Shown: positions 45,219 to 55,133, counted from the first letter of the stretch. The stretch: 64,000 bases of DNA from Plastoroseomonas arctica (GCF_018128965.1 NZ_JAAEDH010000019.1:1-64000), one strand, 5' to 3'. Notes: generated by a model not told the origin, from the sequence alone. Made by a program: numbers and translations.

Positions 45219-46157
45219 ATGGCCGACGGCACCCTCGCCGCCCCCCGTCCTGCCGCGATCGACGGCACGCGCGCCAACGGCATGCAGCGCTTCGCGCGGC
45301 GCCGATCCACCATCGCCTTCCTCATGGCGCTGCCCCTTCTCCTGGTGGTGCTCGGCCTGGTCGCCTACCCCGCCGGCTACGGCATCTACCTGTCCACGCT
45401 CAACCGCCGCATGACCGCGAATATCGGCCTGGGCAATTACGAGATCCTGTTCGACAGCGACACTTTCTGGGATGTCGCTTTCCAGTCCTGCGTTTTCGCT
45501 TTGAGCGCCGTGTTCCTTAAGGCGCTGATCGGCTTCTGGCTCGCCCACATGCTGCACCACATCCCGGCCAAGGGTCAGCGCAAGTGGCGCGGCATGCTGC
45601 TGGTGCCGTGGGTGATTCCGCCGGCGCTCAGCACGCTGGGCTGGTGGTGGATGTTCGATCCCACCTATTCCTCGATCAACTACATCCTCAACATCTTCGC
45701 CGTGCCCTCGGTGCCGTGGCTGGGCGAGGCCTGGTGGGCGCGGAGTGCGATCATCATCGTCAACGTCTGGTACGGCGCGCCGTTCTTCATGATCATGTAC
45801 CTGGCCGCACTGAAGTCCGTGCCCGAACAGCTTTATGAAGCGGCGGCGATCGACGGTGCGACCAGCTGGCAGCGGCTGCGCTACATCACGCTGCCGATGA
45901 TGGCGAACATCATCTCCATCACCGTGCTGTTCAGCCTGATCGTGACCTTCGCAAATTACGACATCGTCCGGGTGCTGACCAATGGCGGGCCGCGCGACCT
46001 GACGCATGTCTTCGCGAGCTATGCGTTCCAGGTGGGAATCCTCGCCGGCAATATTCCGCGCGGCGCCGCGGTCTCGCTCTTCATGGTGCCGATGCTCGCG
46101 GTCTGCGCCTTCTTCGTCCTGCGCGGCGTCACGCGGCGCAACAAGGAGCAGATGTGA
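45219..46157 (+). CDS. ABC transporter permease (sugar type, MalF-like)
   Basis: A protein of 312 residues with six hydrophobic segments. The EAA loop that contacts the ATPase reads YEAAAIDGATSWQRLRYITLP. A cytosolic N-terminal tail of about 30 residues precedes the first helix. I use the ATG at 45219, which has GGAGG ten bases before it. The stop overlaps the second permease start. Confidence 0.93.
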   Translation: MADGTLAAPRPAAIDGTRANGMQRFARRRSTIAFLMALPLLLVVLGLVAYPAGYGIYLSTLNRRMTANIGLGNYEILFDSDTFWDVAFQSCVFALSAVFLKALIGFWLAHMLHHIPAKGQRKWRGMLLVPWVIPPALSTLGWWWMFDPTYSSINYILNIFAVPSVPWLGEAWWARSAIIIVNVWYGAPFFMIMYLAALKSVPEQLYEAAAIDGATSWQRLRYITLPMMANIISITVLFSLIVTFANYDIVRVLTNGGPRDLTHVFASYAFQVGILAGNIPRGAAVSLFMVPMLAVCAFFVLRGVTRRNKEQM

Positions 46158-47050
46158 TGTCGGCCAGCACCGTCTCCAAAGCCGAAGGCATCTACGCCAA
46201 GGCGGGCAGTCTTTCCTCCGAAAGGCGCTGGGCGCTGTGGACCGCCTATGCCTCGCTGATCTTCGCGGCGATCATCTTCCTCGCACCGCCGGTGTACATG
46301 TTCGTCACCAGCCTCAAGGGAAGCGCCGAGGTCGCGAACATGACCGGCAATCCGTGGCTGGTGCGCAACCCGACGCTCGAGAACTACACCACGCTGCTGA
46401 GCAACCGGCCGTTCCTGAAGTTCTTCCTCAACAGCGCGATCATCACGGTCTGCGTCGTCGCGATCACGATGGTGATCTCGATCCTGGCCGCGTTCGCGCT
46501 GGCGCGGATGCGGTTCTGGGGCAGCCAGTTCCTCGCGACGGGGGTGTTCCTCACCTACCTGATCCCGGACACGCTGCTGTTCATCCCGCTGTACCAGATC
46601 GTGGGCGGGCTGGGCTTGCTCAACTCCATCTGGGGCCTGGTGCTGGTCTACCCGACGCTGACGGTGCCGTTCTGCACCTGGATCATGATCGGCTACTTCG
46701 CTTCGATCCCGAAGGAGCTGGACGAGGCGGCGCTGATCGATGGCGCGACCTGGCCGCAGATGCTGCTGAAGATCTTCATCCCCGTGGCGATGCCCGGGAT
46801 CATCGCGGCGACGATCTTCGCCTTCACCGTCAGCTGGGCGGCCTTCGTCTATCCCACCGCCTTCGTCACCACGCCCGACCAGATGCCGCTGACCATCGGC
46901 GTGGTGAGCCAGCTGGTGCGCGCGGACACCTTCGCCTGGGGCCAGATCATGGCGGGCGCGCTGCTCGCAGCACTGCCGCCGGTGATCATCTACGCCTTCC
47001 TGATGGACTACTACATTGCCGGCCTGACCGCCGGCGCGACGAAGGGCTAA
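46157..47050 (+). CDS. ABC transporter permease (sugar type, MalG-like)
   Basis: A protein of 297 residues with six hydrophobic segments. The EAA loop is [22 protein letters not shown], and [18 protein letters not shown] precedes it as in MalG-type subunits. The ATG shares one base with the upstream stop (TGATG), so the two permeases are made together as a heterodimer. A four-base gap separates it from the ATPase gene. Confidence 0.93.
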   Translation: MSASTVSKAEGIYAKAGSLSSERRWALWTAYASLIFAAIIFLAPPVYMFVTSLKGSAEVANMTGNPWLVRNPTLENYTTLLSNRPFLKFFLNSAIITVCVVAITMVISILAAFALARMRFWGSQFLATGVFLTYLIPDTLLFIPLYQIVGGLGLLNSIWGLVLVYPTLTVPFCTWIMIGYFASIPKELDEAALIDGATWPQMLLKIFIPVAMPGIIAATIFAFTVSWAAFVYPTAFVTTPDQMPLTIGVVSQLVRADTFAWGQIMAGALLAALPPVIIYAFLMDYYIAGLTAGATKG

Positions 47051-47054
47051 GCAC

Positions 47055-48155
47055 ATGGCACAGGTATCCCTGCGCAAACTGGTCAAGGCCTATGAGGGCG
47101 GCGTGCAGGCCGTGAAGGGCATCGACCTCGAGATCGCGGACCATGAATTCGTGGTCCTCGTCGGGCCTTCCGGCTGCGGGAAATCGACAACGTTGCGCAT
47201 GATTGCGGGGCTGGAGGAAATCACCTCCGGCGACATCGCGATCGGCGGCACGCTGGTCAACGACATCCCGCCGCGCGACCGCGACATCGCGATGGTGTTC
47301 CAGAACTATGCGCTCTATCCGCACATGTCCGTCTTCGACAACATGGCCTTCGGCCTGACGCTGCGGAAATTCCCCAAGGCCGAGATCAAGCGCCGCGTCG
47401 ATGAAGCCGCGCGGATCCTCGACATCGCGATGCTGCTCGACCGCAAGCCCAAGGCGCTGTCGGGTGGGCAGCGGCAGCGCGTCGCTATGGGTCGTGCGAT
47501 CGTGCGCGACCCCAAGGTGTTCCTCTTCGACGAACCGCTGTCGAACCTCGATGCCAAGCTGCGCGTGCAGATGCGCACCGAGATCAAGAAGGTGCACCAG
47601 ACCGTCAAGACCACCACCGTCTACGTCACGCACGACCAGATCGAGGCGATGACGCTCGCCGACCGTGTGGTGGTGATGAACCACGGCGTGATCGAGCAGG
47701 TCGGGCCGCCGCAGGAGCTGTACCACCACCCCGCGACGCGCTTCGTCGCCGGCTTCATTGGCTCACCGGCGATGAACTTTTCCCCCGCTCGGCTGGAAGG
47801 CGATGCGCATGCGCTGCGCGTGGTGCTGCCCAACGGCACCGCACTGCCGGTCCCGGAGCACCGCGCCGCGCGCTATGCGCCCTATGTCGGCCGCCCCATT
47901 CTGGTCGGCATCCGCCCGGAGCACCTGACCGACAAGAAGCCGACCGACAAGCGCAACATCGCGGATTTCCCCGCCATCCCCGAGGTGATCGAGCCGATGG
48001 GGATGGAGACGCTGGTGCATTTCTGGATGGACGGGCACGAGATCAGCGCCCGGCTGGATCCAACATGCCCGGTGAGTGTGGGGGTGCCTATTACCCTCGC
48101 CGCCGACATGGACCAGATGCACATCATTGATCCGGCGACGGATAAGGTTCTCTGA
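47055..48155 (+). CDS. ABC transporter ATP-binding protein (MalK/UgpC-like)
   Basis: A protein of 366 residues. Walker A is [11 protein letters not shown] (38-48), the signature [15 protein letters not shown], Walker [13 protein letters not shown] and the His switch [11 protein letters not shown] are all present. The C-terminal TOBE region ([16 protein letters not shown] onward) marks the sugar/glycerol-phosphate (CUT1) class. The final codon and stop, CTC TGA, lie at the start of a family-1 repeat, the same as in ribF. Confidence 0.95.
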   Translation: MAQVSLRKLVKAYEGGVQAVKGIDLEIADHEFVVLVGPSGCGKSTTLRMIAGLEEITSGDIAIGGTLVNDIPPRDRDIAMVFQNYALYPHMSVFDNMAFGLTLRKFPKAEIKRRVDEAARILDIAMLLDRKPKALSGGQRQRVAMGRAIVRDPKVFLFDEPLSNLDAKLRVQMRTEIKKVHQTVKTTTVYVTHDQIEAMTLADRVVVMNHGVIEQVGPPQELYHHPATRFVAGFIGSPAMNFSPARLEGDAHALRVVLPNGTALPVPEHRAARYAPYVGRPILVGIRPEHLTDKKPTDKRNIADFPAIPEVIEPMGMETLVHFWMDGHEISARLDPTCPVSVGVPITLAADMDQMHIIDPATDKVL

Positions 48156-48298
48156 CGACAGCATGGGGGAAATGAATTTCCCCCAAACCCCCATTCTTTT
48201 CTTTTTATCTTTTGGTGCTGATTGTGCAGCCGGCACCAATAAATCAAAAATTAAAGATTGGGGGTCCGGGGGAAATTCTTTTCCCCCGGTCTTTCTCC
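48152..48298. repeat. Family-1 intergenic hairpin repeat, copy h (double arm)
   Basis: A near-palindrome of about 147 bases. The left end CTCTGACGACAGCATGGGGG is identical to that at ribF. Then come GGGGGAAATGAATTTCCCCC, the pyrimidine-rich stretch ATTCTTTTCTTTTTATC and TTTTGGTGCTG. The right arm, CGGCACCAATAAATC, continues through the A-rich spacer to GGGGGAAATTCTTTTCCCCC and GGTCTTTC. It lies between the ATPase and SDR genes on the same strand. Confidence 0.85.
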
Positions 48299-48316
48299 TT
48301 CAAAGAGGCACTCCCC

Positions 48317-49078
48317 ATGAAAAAACTTGAAGGCAAAACCGCCTGGATCACCGGCGCCGGCACCGGCATCGGCCGCGCTGTTGCCCAATCCTTCGCCGCC
48401 GAGGGTGCGCGCGTCATCCTCACCGGCCGTCGGCGCGAGAAGCTGGATGAGACCGCCGCCCTCATCGGCGAAGCCGCGTACGTGCTGCCCTGCGACCTCA
48501 CCGATGCGGCGGCGGTCACCGCCGCGGCGGCCCGCGTGCAGGCCGAGTTCGGCGGCCCGGACATCCTGGTGAACAATGCCGGCACCAATCTGCCGCGCCG
48601 CTACCTGCACCAGCTCACGCCCGAGGCGATCCGTACGCTGATCGACGGCAATCTCACCGCGCCGTTCCAGACCTCGGTGGCGGTGCTGCCGCTGATGCGC
48701 GCCAAGGGCGGCGGGTTGATCATCCAGATCGCGTCCATGGCGGGCAAGAACGTCTCCTTCCTTTCGGGGCCTGGCTATACGGCGGCCAAGACCGGCTATG
48801 TCGCGTTGAGCCAGGCGATCAACCAGGAGAATGGCATCCACGGCATCCGCTCCTGCTGCATCTGCCCCGGTGAGGTCGCGACCGACATTCTCAAGAACCG
48901 CCCCGAGCCGGTGCCGGCCGAGGATGTGGAGCGCTTGCTGCAGCCCGAGGATATCGCGGCGATGGCGCTGTTCGTGGCCACCATGCCGGCGCGCGCGAAC
49001 ATCACCGAAATGCTCGTGCAGCCGACCTACATGCGTTTGACGGCTGCACAGGCACGGAAAGTCGCGGCACTCTCCTGA
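48317..49078 (+). CDS. Short-chain dehydrogenase/reductase (SDR)
   Basis: A classical SDR of 253 residues. The cofactor loop TGAGTGIGRAVA, the NNAGTNLP strand, the catalytic Ser of IASMAG and the Tyr/Lys pair YTAAK are all present. A basic residue at LTGRRREKL favours NADP(H). The start at 48317 follows AAAGAGG. Its place in the ABC operon suggests it oxidises or reduces the imported compound, perhaps a polyol or sugar acid. Confidence 0.93.
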   Translation: MKKLEGKTAWITGAGTGIGRAVAQSFAAEGARVILTGRRREKLDETAALIGEAAYVLPCDLTDAAAVTAAAARVQAEFGGPDILVNNAGTNLPRRYLHQLTPEAIRTLIDGNLTAPFQTSVAVLPLMRAKGGGLIIQIASMAGKNVSFLSGPGYTAAKTGYVALSQAINQENGIHGIRSCCICPGEVATDILKNRPEPVPAEDVERLLQPEDIAAMALFVATMPARANITEMLVQPTYMRLTAAQARKVAALS

Positions 49079-49111
49079 ACCTGCCGCCGACTGAGAAAGA
49101 AGAACATCATC

Positions 49112-50191
49112 ATGGCCACCGACGACATCCTGATCGCCGCACCCGACCTCGAAGCGCTGGTGCGCGACATCTTCCTCGCCGCGTCCTGCGACAGTGCCGA
49201 GGCCAATCGCATCGCGAAGCATCTGCTCGGTGCCAACCTCGCCGGTCATGACAGCCACGGCGTGGTGCGCGTGCCGCGCTATGTGGAGTGGTGCGAGGCT
49301 GGCTACGTCGTGCGCGGCCAGACCGCGGAGCTGGTGACGGATGGCGGCGCGCTTGCAGTGTTCGACGGGCATTTCGGCTTTGGCCAGACGGTCGCGCCGC
49401 AGGCTGTCGCCCATGGGATCAAGGTGGCGCAGGAGAGCGGCATCTGCATCACCGCGCTGCGCAATGCCGGCCATATCGGCCGCGTCGGCGACTACTCGGA
49501 GATGGGCATCCGCGCGGGGCTGATCTCCATCCACTTCGTGAATGTCGCCGGCAGCGTGCTGGTCGCGCCGTTCGGCGGCACGGAGCGGCGATTCTCCACC
49601 GCGCCGTTCAGCGTGGGCATTCCCTTGCCTGGCCGACCGCTGGTGCTGGATTTCGCGACCTCGCTGGTTGCCGAGGGCAAGGTCCTGGTCGCCGCCAATG
49701 GCGGCAAGGCCCTGCCGGAGGGCGCGCTGATCGAGCCGGACGGTACGCTGTCGTCCGACCCGCACACGCTCTATGGCGCCTATGACACGGTAGGCCAGCG
49801 CAATGCGTCCAATGGCGTCGGTGCCATTCGCGCCTTCGGCGACCACAAGGGTTCGGGCCTGGCCTTCATGTGCGAGATGCTGGGCGGCGCGCTCACCGCA
49901 GGCGGCACCTCGGGCCCCGTGAAGGAGCGCGCGCGCATTGCCAACGGCATGCTCTCGATCTTCCTCAGCCCGAAGCATTTCGGCACCCAGGCGGAGTTCG
50001 AGCGCATGGGCCTGGCCTATGCCGACTGGGTCGCCGGCTGCGCCCCGGCCTCGCCGGACGCTCCTGTACTGTTGCCCGGCGACAAGGAAAACGCCGTCCG
50101 CGCCGACCGCCTGGCCAATGGCGTCCCCTTGCCACGCGCCGCCTGGGACAACATCCAGGCCACCGCCCACCGCCTAGGCGTAACGCAGTAG
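49112..50191 (+). CDS. Ldh2-type malate/lactate dehydrogenase family protein
   Basis: A protein of 359 residues of the Ldh_2 family, which reduces or oxidises 2-hydroxy/2-keto acids with NAD(P) using a fold unlike ordinary LDH. Diagnostic pieces are GHDSHGVVRVPRYVEW, NAGHIGRVGDYSEMG (with the catalytic His), VAPFGGTERRFSTAPFSVGIP and GDHKGSGLAFMCEML. It follows the SDR by 33 bases and should be part of the same pathway. Confidence 0.93.
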   Translation: MATDDILIAAPDLEALVRDIFLAASCDSAEANRIAKHLLGANLAGHDSHGVVRVPRYVEWCEAGYVVRGQTAELVTDGGALAVFDGHFGFGQTVAPQAVAHGIKVAQESGICITALRNAGHIGRVGDYSEMGIRAGLISIHFVNVAGSVLVAPFGGTERRFSTAPFSVGIPLPGRPLVLDFATSLVAEGKVLVAANGGKALPEGALIEPDGTLSSDPHTLYGAYDTVGQRNASNGVGAIRAFGDHKGSGLAFMCEMLGGALTAGGTSGPVKERARIANGMLSIFLSPKHFGTQAEFERMGLAYADWVAGCAPASPDAPVLLPGDKENAVRADRLANGVPLPRAAWDNIQATAHRLGVTQ

Positions 50192-50192
50192 T

Positions 50193-50275
50193 TCGGTGCC
50201 GATGTCGCCGCCCAGAACCAATAGGCAAAAATAAGAGAAAGGGGTTTGGGGGAATTCTTTCCCCCAAGCTTTCTT
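50193..50275. repeat. Family-1 intergenic hairpin repeat, copy i (single arm)
   Basis: The first stem has decayed (GGTGCCGATG and CCAGAACCAA). The spacer AGGCAAAAATAAGAGAAAGG and the hairpin TTGGGGGAA / TTCCCCCAA (50246-50268) are clear, followed by GCTTTCTT. It lies between the Ldh2-type gene and the Bug gene. Confidence 0.75.
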
Positions 50276-50288
50276 GGAGGAAGTTGTC

Positions 50289-51275
50289 ATGCACCGCCGC
50301 AGCCTTCTGGCCCTCACCGCGCTTTCAGCGCCCGCCCTCGCGCAGAGTGGCTACCCCGACCGCGCCATCACCATGGCGACTGGCTATGCCCCTGGCGGTT
50401 CCACCGACATCGCCGCGCGCCTGCTCTCGGACCGGCTTGGCCCGGCCTTGGGCGCGAATGCGCGGGTGGTGGTGGAGAACCGCGCCGGCGCTTCGGGCAT
50501 GATCGCTTCTGAATGGCTGAAGCGACAGCCGCCTGATGGCTACACGCTGATGCTGGTCGAGAGCAGCAGCCACGCCTTGATCCCGCACGCCTTGCAGGGC
50601 GGCACCCGCTACGACCCGATCAACGACTACGCCCATGTCGCGGTGGTCGCAACCGGCCCTCTGGTGCTGGTGGCGGCGCCGAACTTCCCGGCGCAATCTG
50701 CGGCCGAGGTTGTGGCCCGGCTGCGCGACGGCCCGCAGGACCGGATGCCCTATGCCTCCTCCGGCGTCGGGTCGCTGCCACATTTCGCGGGCGAGATGGT
50801 GGCCGTCTCGCTCGACCGCGGGGGCAAGTTCGCGCATGTGCCGTATCGCTCGGGCGGGTTGATGGTGGAGAGCATCGCGCGCAACGAGACGCAGTGGGGC
50901 GTGGCGGTGCTGGCCTCGGCCGCGGCGCAGGTGCGCGACAATCGCGTGCGCGGCATTGCGGTGACGGGGCTCGAGCGGTTCTCGGCCTTCCCTGAGCTGC
51001 CGACCTTGGCGGAATCGGGCATTCCGGGTTTCGACCTCGCTAATTGGTTCGCGGTGGTCGCACCCAAGGACACGCCGGCACCGGTGGTCGCGCGGCTCAA
51101 CGCCGCGATCAATGAGGCGCTGACCCAGCAGCAGCTGCGCGAGCGCCTCATCATCGCCGGCTACGCGCCGTGGAGCACCGGCAATACACCCACCGATGCG
51201 CGCGCCTTCTTCGTGCGCGAGAGCGAGAAGTACCGCCAGGTGGTGGAGCGCACCGGGGTGCGCCTGGAGCAGTGA
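50289..51275 (+). CDS. Bug family solute-binding protein (TctC-like)
   Basis: A protein of 328 residues; the ATG at 50289 follows GGAGG. Leader MHRRSLLALTALSAPALAQ. Family features: GYAPGGSTDIAARLLSD, VENRAGASGMIA, MPYASSGVGSLPHFAGEM and FAHVPYRSGGLM. No membrane partners are close. Its stop overlaps the GMC oxidoreductase start (GTGA), so binding and oxidation of one substrate are probably linked. Confidence 0.92.
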   Translation: MHRRSLLALTALSAPALAQSGYPDRAITMATGYAPGGSTDIAARLLSDRLGPALGANARVVVENRAGASGMIASEWLKRQPPDGYTLMLVESSSHALIPHALQGGTRYDPINDYAHVAVVATGPLVLVAAPNFPAQSAAEVVARLRDGPQDRMPYASSGVGSLPHFAGEMVAVSLDRGGKFAHVPYRSGGLMVESIARNETQWGVAVLASAAAQVRDNRVRGIAVTGLERFSAFPELPTLAESGIPGFDLANWFAVVAPKDTPAPVVARLNAAINEALTQQQLRERLIIAGYAPWSTGNTPTDARAFFVRESEKYRQVVERTGVRLEQ

Positions 51276-52867
51276 CGACGGAGGCGGATTTCGTCGTCGC
51301 CGGCGGCGGGACCGCCGGGTGCATCCTGGCCGCGCGCCTGTCGGAAGATTCGTCCGCGCAGGTGGTGTTGCTGGAAGCCGGACCGCCCGATCGCGACAAG
51401 TGGATCCATATCCCGATGGGCTACGCGAAGCTCTTCGGCACCGGCCGCTACGATTGGCGGTATGAGACGGAGCCCGAGCCGAACCTAGACGACCGGCGCA
51501 TCCATTGGCCGCGCGGCAAGGTTTTGGGCGGCTCGGGCAGCGTGAACGGGCTGGTCTATCTGCGCGGTTCGCCGCGCGACTATGACCGCTGGGCGCAGTC
51601 GGGCGCCACCGGCTGGGGCTATGACGTGGTCGAGCCGGTGTTCCGCGGCATCGAGCATTGGGAAGGCGCGCCGTCGGATGCGCGCGGCGCCGAGGGCAAG
51701 GTGCATGTGGCGGAACCACGCATGGCGCCGGCGGCGGCCGCCTTCATCGAAAGCTGCGTCGCCGCGGGGCTGCCGCGCAACCGCGACTGGAATGACGGCC
51801 AGCCCATCGAGGGTGCGGGGCCGATCCAGCTCAACACCCATCGCGGACGCCGGTCTTCCACGGCGCAGGAATACCTCCGACCGGCGATGAACCGCCCGAA
51901 CCTGCGCGTCGTCACGGGTGCGATCGCGACGCGCGTCACCTTCGCCGATGGCCGCGCCACGGGCGTGGTCGCGATGACGCCCGAGGGTGAAACAACCTTC
52001 ACCGCGAAGCGCCAGGTGGTGGTCTGCGCCGGCGCCATCGAGACTCCCAAGCTGCTCATGCTGTCGGGCATTGGAGACGGCGCGCACCTGGCCGAGATGG
52101 GCATCGAGACGCGGCTGCATGCGCCCGGCGTGGGCCGCAACCTGCAGGACCACCTTGTCGCGAAGTTCATCCTGCGGACCAGGCCGTGCGGGACGATCAA
52201 CGAGATCATGCGCAATCCGCTGCGCCAGGCGAAGATGGGGCTCGACTACTTCTTCGCGCGCAAGGGCCCGCTCGCGGTCGGCGCCGGCGAGGCGAACGCC
52301 TTCGCCCGCGTGACCCCCGGCGCGGAGGAGGCCGAGGCCCAGCTACTCTTCGTGAACTTCGCCGTGCTGAGCTACCAGGATGGCCTGCTGCCGCACCCCG
52401 GCGTGATGTTCAACTTCGGCCAGTGCCGGCCCGACAGCCGCGGCCGCATCACGCTGCGCAGCCCCGACATCGCGGACAAGCCGGTGATCCGCGCCAACTA
52501 TCTCGACCACCCGAACGACGTGCGGGTGATGCTGGAAGCGGCGAAACTCTCCCGCCGGGTGATGGAGAAGCCGCCCTTCGCCGGCCTCATCGAGGAGGAG
52601 ATCCGCCCCGGCGCCGACGTGCGCGACGAGGATGGCTATCTGCGCCACATCCGCGCGACCGCCGGCACGGTGTTCCACCCCTGCGGCACCGTGCGGATGG
52701 GGACGGACGACCAGGCGCCGCTGGACCCGCATCTGCGCCTCAAGGGGGTCGAGGGGCTGACGGTGGCCGATGCCTCGGTGTTTCCCCTCATCCCCTCGCC
52801 CAACATCCAGCCGGCGGTGATGCTGGTGGCGGAACGCGCGGCCGGGTTCCTGCGTCAGGCGGGTTGA
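51272..52867 (+). CDS. GMC family oxidoreductase (choline dehydrogenase-like)
   Basis: A flavoprotein of 531 residues starting at a GTG that overlaps the previous stop. FAD motif: FVVAGGGTAGCILAARLSE, then the KVLGGSGSVNGLVYLRG signature 1 and the GAIETPKLLMLSGIG signature 2. The catalytic His lies in FHPCGTVRMGTD, with a partner His or Asn near NIQPAVM. It would oxidise an alcohol to aldehyde or ketone. No leader peptide; cytosolic or membrane-attached. Last gene of the plus-strand catabolic run. Confidence 0.93.
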   Translation: MTTEADFVVAGGGTAGCILAARLSEDSSAQVVLLEAGPPDRDKWIHIPMGYAKLFGTGRYDWRYETEPEPNLDDRRIHWPRGKVLGGSGSVNGLVYLRGSPRDYDRWAQSGATGWGYDVVEPVFRGIEHWEGAPSDARGAEGKVHVAEPRMAPAAAAFIESCVAAGLPRNRDWNDGQPIEGAGPIQLNTHRGRRSSTAQEYLRPAMNRPNLRVVTGAIATRVTFADGRATGVVAMTPEGETTFTAKRQVVVCAGAIETPKLLMLSGIGDGAHLAEMGIETRLHAPGVGRNLQDHLVAKFILRTRPCGTINEIMRNPLRQAKMGLDYFFARKGPLAVGAGEANAFARVTPGAEEAEAQLLFVNFAVLSYQDGLLPHPGVMFNFGQCRPDSRGRITLRSPDIADKPVIRANYLDHPNDVRVMLEAAKLSRRVMEKPPFAGLIEEEIRPGADVRDEDGYLRHIRATAGTVFHPCGTVRMGTDDQAPLDPHLRLKGVEGLTVADASVFPLIPSPNIQPAVMLVAERAAGFLRQAG

Positions 52868-52895
52868 GAAGCGAAGGCGACGCCGCGACGAGGCC

Positions 52896-55133
52896 TCAGG
52901 GCAGGATGCGCTGAAGCGTGTGCGGTGCTGCGAGCAGGCGGTCCCAGGAATAGGTCATGGGCTGCATCCGGCACGCCGCCCAGTCGGCGTGCTGGTCCGC
53001 GTAGTGCGGGCCGAGCGGATCGCCGGAGGCGCCGTGGAACACCGTCCAGCGCGAATTTTCCCAATCGCCGACATCGAAGACGTAGCGCGCGAGCGCGCCG
53101 TAGGTCGCGGCGGGGCCGGACGCGCAGAACAGGCCATTGGCCATCACGGTGTCGGTGTCACCGCCGATGGGAAGGCCCACGGGATCGAGCCCCGCCTCGG
53201 GGTATTGCGCGGTGAGCGGGTGCGCCAGCGTCGGTCGATGCACTTCGCCCCAAGGGCGGCCATCGAACGCAGCGGCCGCAAGCGCCGCCCGCAGCGCCTG
53301 GTCCCATCCGATGCCACCGAGCAGGCTCTCATCATCGGCGCGCAGCAGGGTGGGCAGCGTCCACCAGAGCTGGTTCTGCGGCACCACGCCGGGTGCGACC
53401 GCGAGGAAGGGCGTGCCCGCCAGCGCGCCCAGGCCGCTGCGCTCGGCGAGCAGCGCGGTCAGCGCGCGGCGCAGCGCGATGTAGGCGGAGGCTCCGGTTG
53501 AGCCGGCGCGCATCTCGCCATCCCAGGCGAGGATCGCGTCGCGCAGGGCGGCGGCGTTCCCGTCCGCGACGTCCAGCGCCGCGAGCCGCGCCTGGAACAG
53601 GGTCGCATGGGGCGATCGGGCGTCGCCGTGCAGGGAGGCGGCGCCCTCCGGCGTTCGGCTGTCCGGCTCGGCGCCCAACCGTTCGAGAATGCGGCGCGCG
53701 CGGTAGGGCGGGTGGCAATCGGTCTGGATATAGTCGGTGCCGCCATCGGTCATGACGCGGTTGTTCGCGGTCACGATGAAGCCGCCCGGCGGATCGATCA
53801 TGCGCGGCAGCGATTCGTGCGGGATGAAGCCCTGCCATTCGTGCTCACCCGTCCAGCCCGGCACCGGCAGCCAGCCATTGGCGCGCGGCCGGCGCGGGAT
53901 CATGGCGCGGATATGCAGGCCGATGCGCCCTGCGGTGTCGGCTGCGACCAGGTTGTGGTCGATGACGCCCCAGCCGCGCGTGGCCTCGAACAGCGCTTCG
54001 ACACTGTCGGCGCCGAGCATGCGCGGCAGGCAATCGAAGGACAGGTCCGTCTCTGCGAATTGCACCGAGCGCAGCGCGAGCGCGACCCCGCCCGGTCCTT
54101 CCGCAATCACCGGGCCGTGCCGCGTTTCCAGCACCGTCGCGGTCTGCGGGTCCGCGCCGCGCACCAGCACAGTCTCCTCGCGCTGTACGACCGGGAGCCA
54201 TTCGCCCTGGAACTCGCAATGCGTGCGCGTCGCGTCCAGCCGCTCCACGAACAGGTCATGGATGTCGGCGAAGGTGTGCGTCACGCACCACGCCACCGTC
54301 CCGTTATGCGCGAAATGCGGGAAGCCCGGCACGCCCGGGACGGTGAGGCCGATGACGTCGAATTCCGAGCACGCCAGATGTCCCTGCGCGTACATGTTGG
54401 GAATCTCGAAGGCGCGGTGCGGATCGCCGGCCAACACCGGGCGCTCGGTGGGGCTCATCGCGGGGGAGACCGCCCAGTTGTTGCTGCCGCCGCCGGTCGC
54501 ATCGGGTTCGGCGCCGGCCATCAGCGCGGCGATTCCGGGTGCGAGGTCCGCGAGCGTCGCAGCCCAGCGATCCGCCTCCATGCCCGGCGGCAGCAGCAGC
54601 AGGTCGCGCCCGCCATCATCGTAGCGCAGCTTGCCGACCTGATCCGGCCCCACCACAGCGAGGGCCGCCGCGCGCCACAGCTTGAACCAGACCGAGCCCA
54701 TCAGCAGCCCGAGCCGGCGCATCACCGCGATGCAGTGCCACGGCTCCCAGGGCTCCGGTGTGGCGCCGAGCAGGCCGTATTCCACCGGCAGCGCCGACCC
54801 GGCCGCGATGTGGTCGTTCACCCCCGCGGCATAAGCCTCGATCATCGCGCGCGCCTCGGGTGAGAGTGCTGCGGCGTCGCGCCGGCTCGCTGCTTCCACG
54901 CCAAGCTTGCGGGCCAGCAGGTCGCCGGCCGCGGCACTCGGCCCGAGCCATTCGGCCGCGCGACCCAGCGCGCGGCGGCGGTTGAGCTCCATCTGGAACA
55001 GCCGGTCCTGCGCATGCACCAGGCCCTGGGCGCGGAAGGCATCGGCAGTGCCGCCCTCGGAGCGGATATGCGGGATGCCCAGCCCGTCGCGCAGGATCGT
55101 CACCGGAGCGGTGAGGCCAAGAATACCGTTCAT
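52896..55133 (-). CDS. Penicillin acylase family protein (Ntn hydrolase)
   Basis: A protein of 745 residues. The N-terminal VTILRDGLGIPHIRSE and QGLVHAQDRLFQMEL belong to the alpha part. The self-cleavage site and Ser nucleophile are in GGGSNNWAVS (Ser217), and the beta part follows with HFAHNGTVAWCVTH and LSFDCLPRML. The family cleaves amides such as beta-lactam side chains or acyl-homoserine lactones; the true substrate is not readable. Unlike most relatives, the ATG at 55133 does not open on a leader peptide. The upstream part of the frame is not leader-like either. Confidence 0.9.
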   Translation of the reverse strand: MNGILGLTAPVTILRDGLGIPHIRSEGGTADAFRAQGLVHAQDRLFQMELNRRRALGRAAEWLGPSAAAGDLLARKLGVEAASRRDAAALSPEARAMIEAYAAGVNDHIAAGSALPVEYGLLGATPEPWEPWHCIAVMRRLGLLMGSVWFKLWRAAALAVVGPDQVGKLRYDDGGRDLLLLPPGMEADRWAATLADLAPGIAALMAGAEPDATGGGSNNWAVSPAMSPTERPVLAGDPHRAFEIPNMYAQGHLACSEFDVIGLTVPGVPGFPHFAHNGTVAWCVTHTFADIHDLFVERLDATRTHCEFQGEWLPVVQREETVLVRGADPQTATVLETRHGPVIAEGPGGVALALRSVQFAETDLSFDCLPRMLGADSVEALFEATRGWGVIDHNLVAADTAGRIGLHIRAMIPRRPRANGWLPVPGWTGEHEWQGFIPHESLPRMIDPPGGFIVTANNRVMTDGGTDYIQTDCHPPYRARRILERLGAEPDSRTPEGAASLHGDARSPHATLFQARLAALDVADGNAAALRDAILAWDGEMRAGSTGASAYIALRRALTALLAERSGLGALAGTPFLAVAPGVVPQNQLWWTLPTLLRADDESLLGGIGWDQALRAALAAAAFDGRPWGEVHRPTLAHPLTAQYPEAGLDPVGLPIGGDTDTVMANGLFCASGPAATYGALARYVFDVGDWENSRWTVFHGASGDPLGPHYADQHADWAACRMQPMTYSWDRLLAAPHTLQRILP

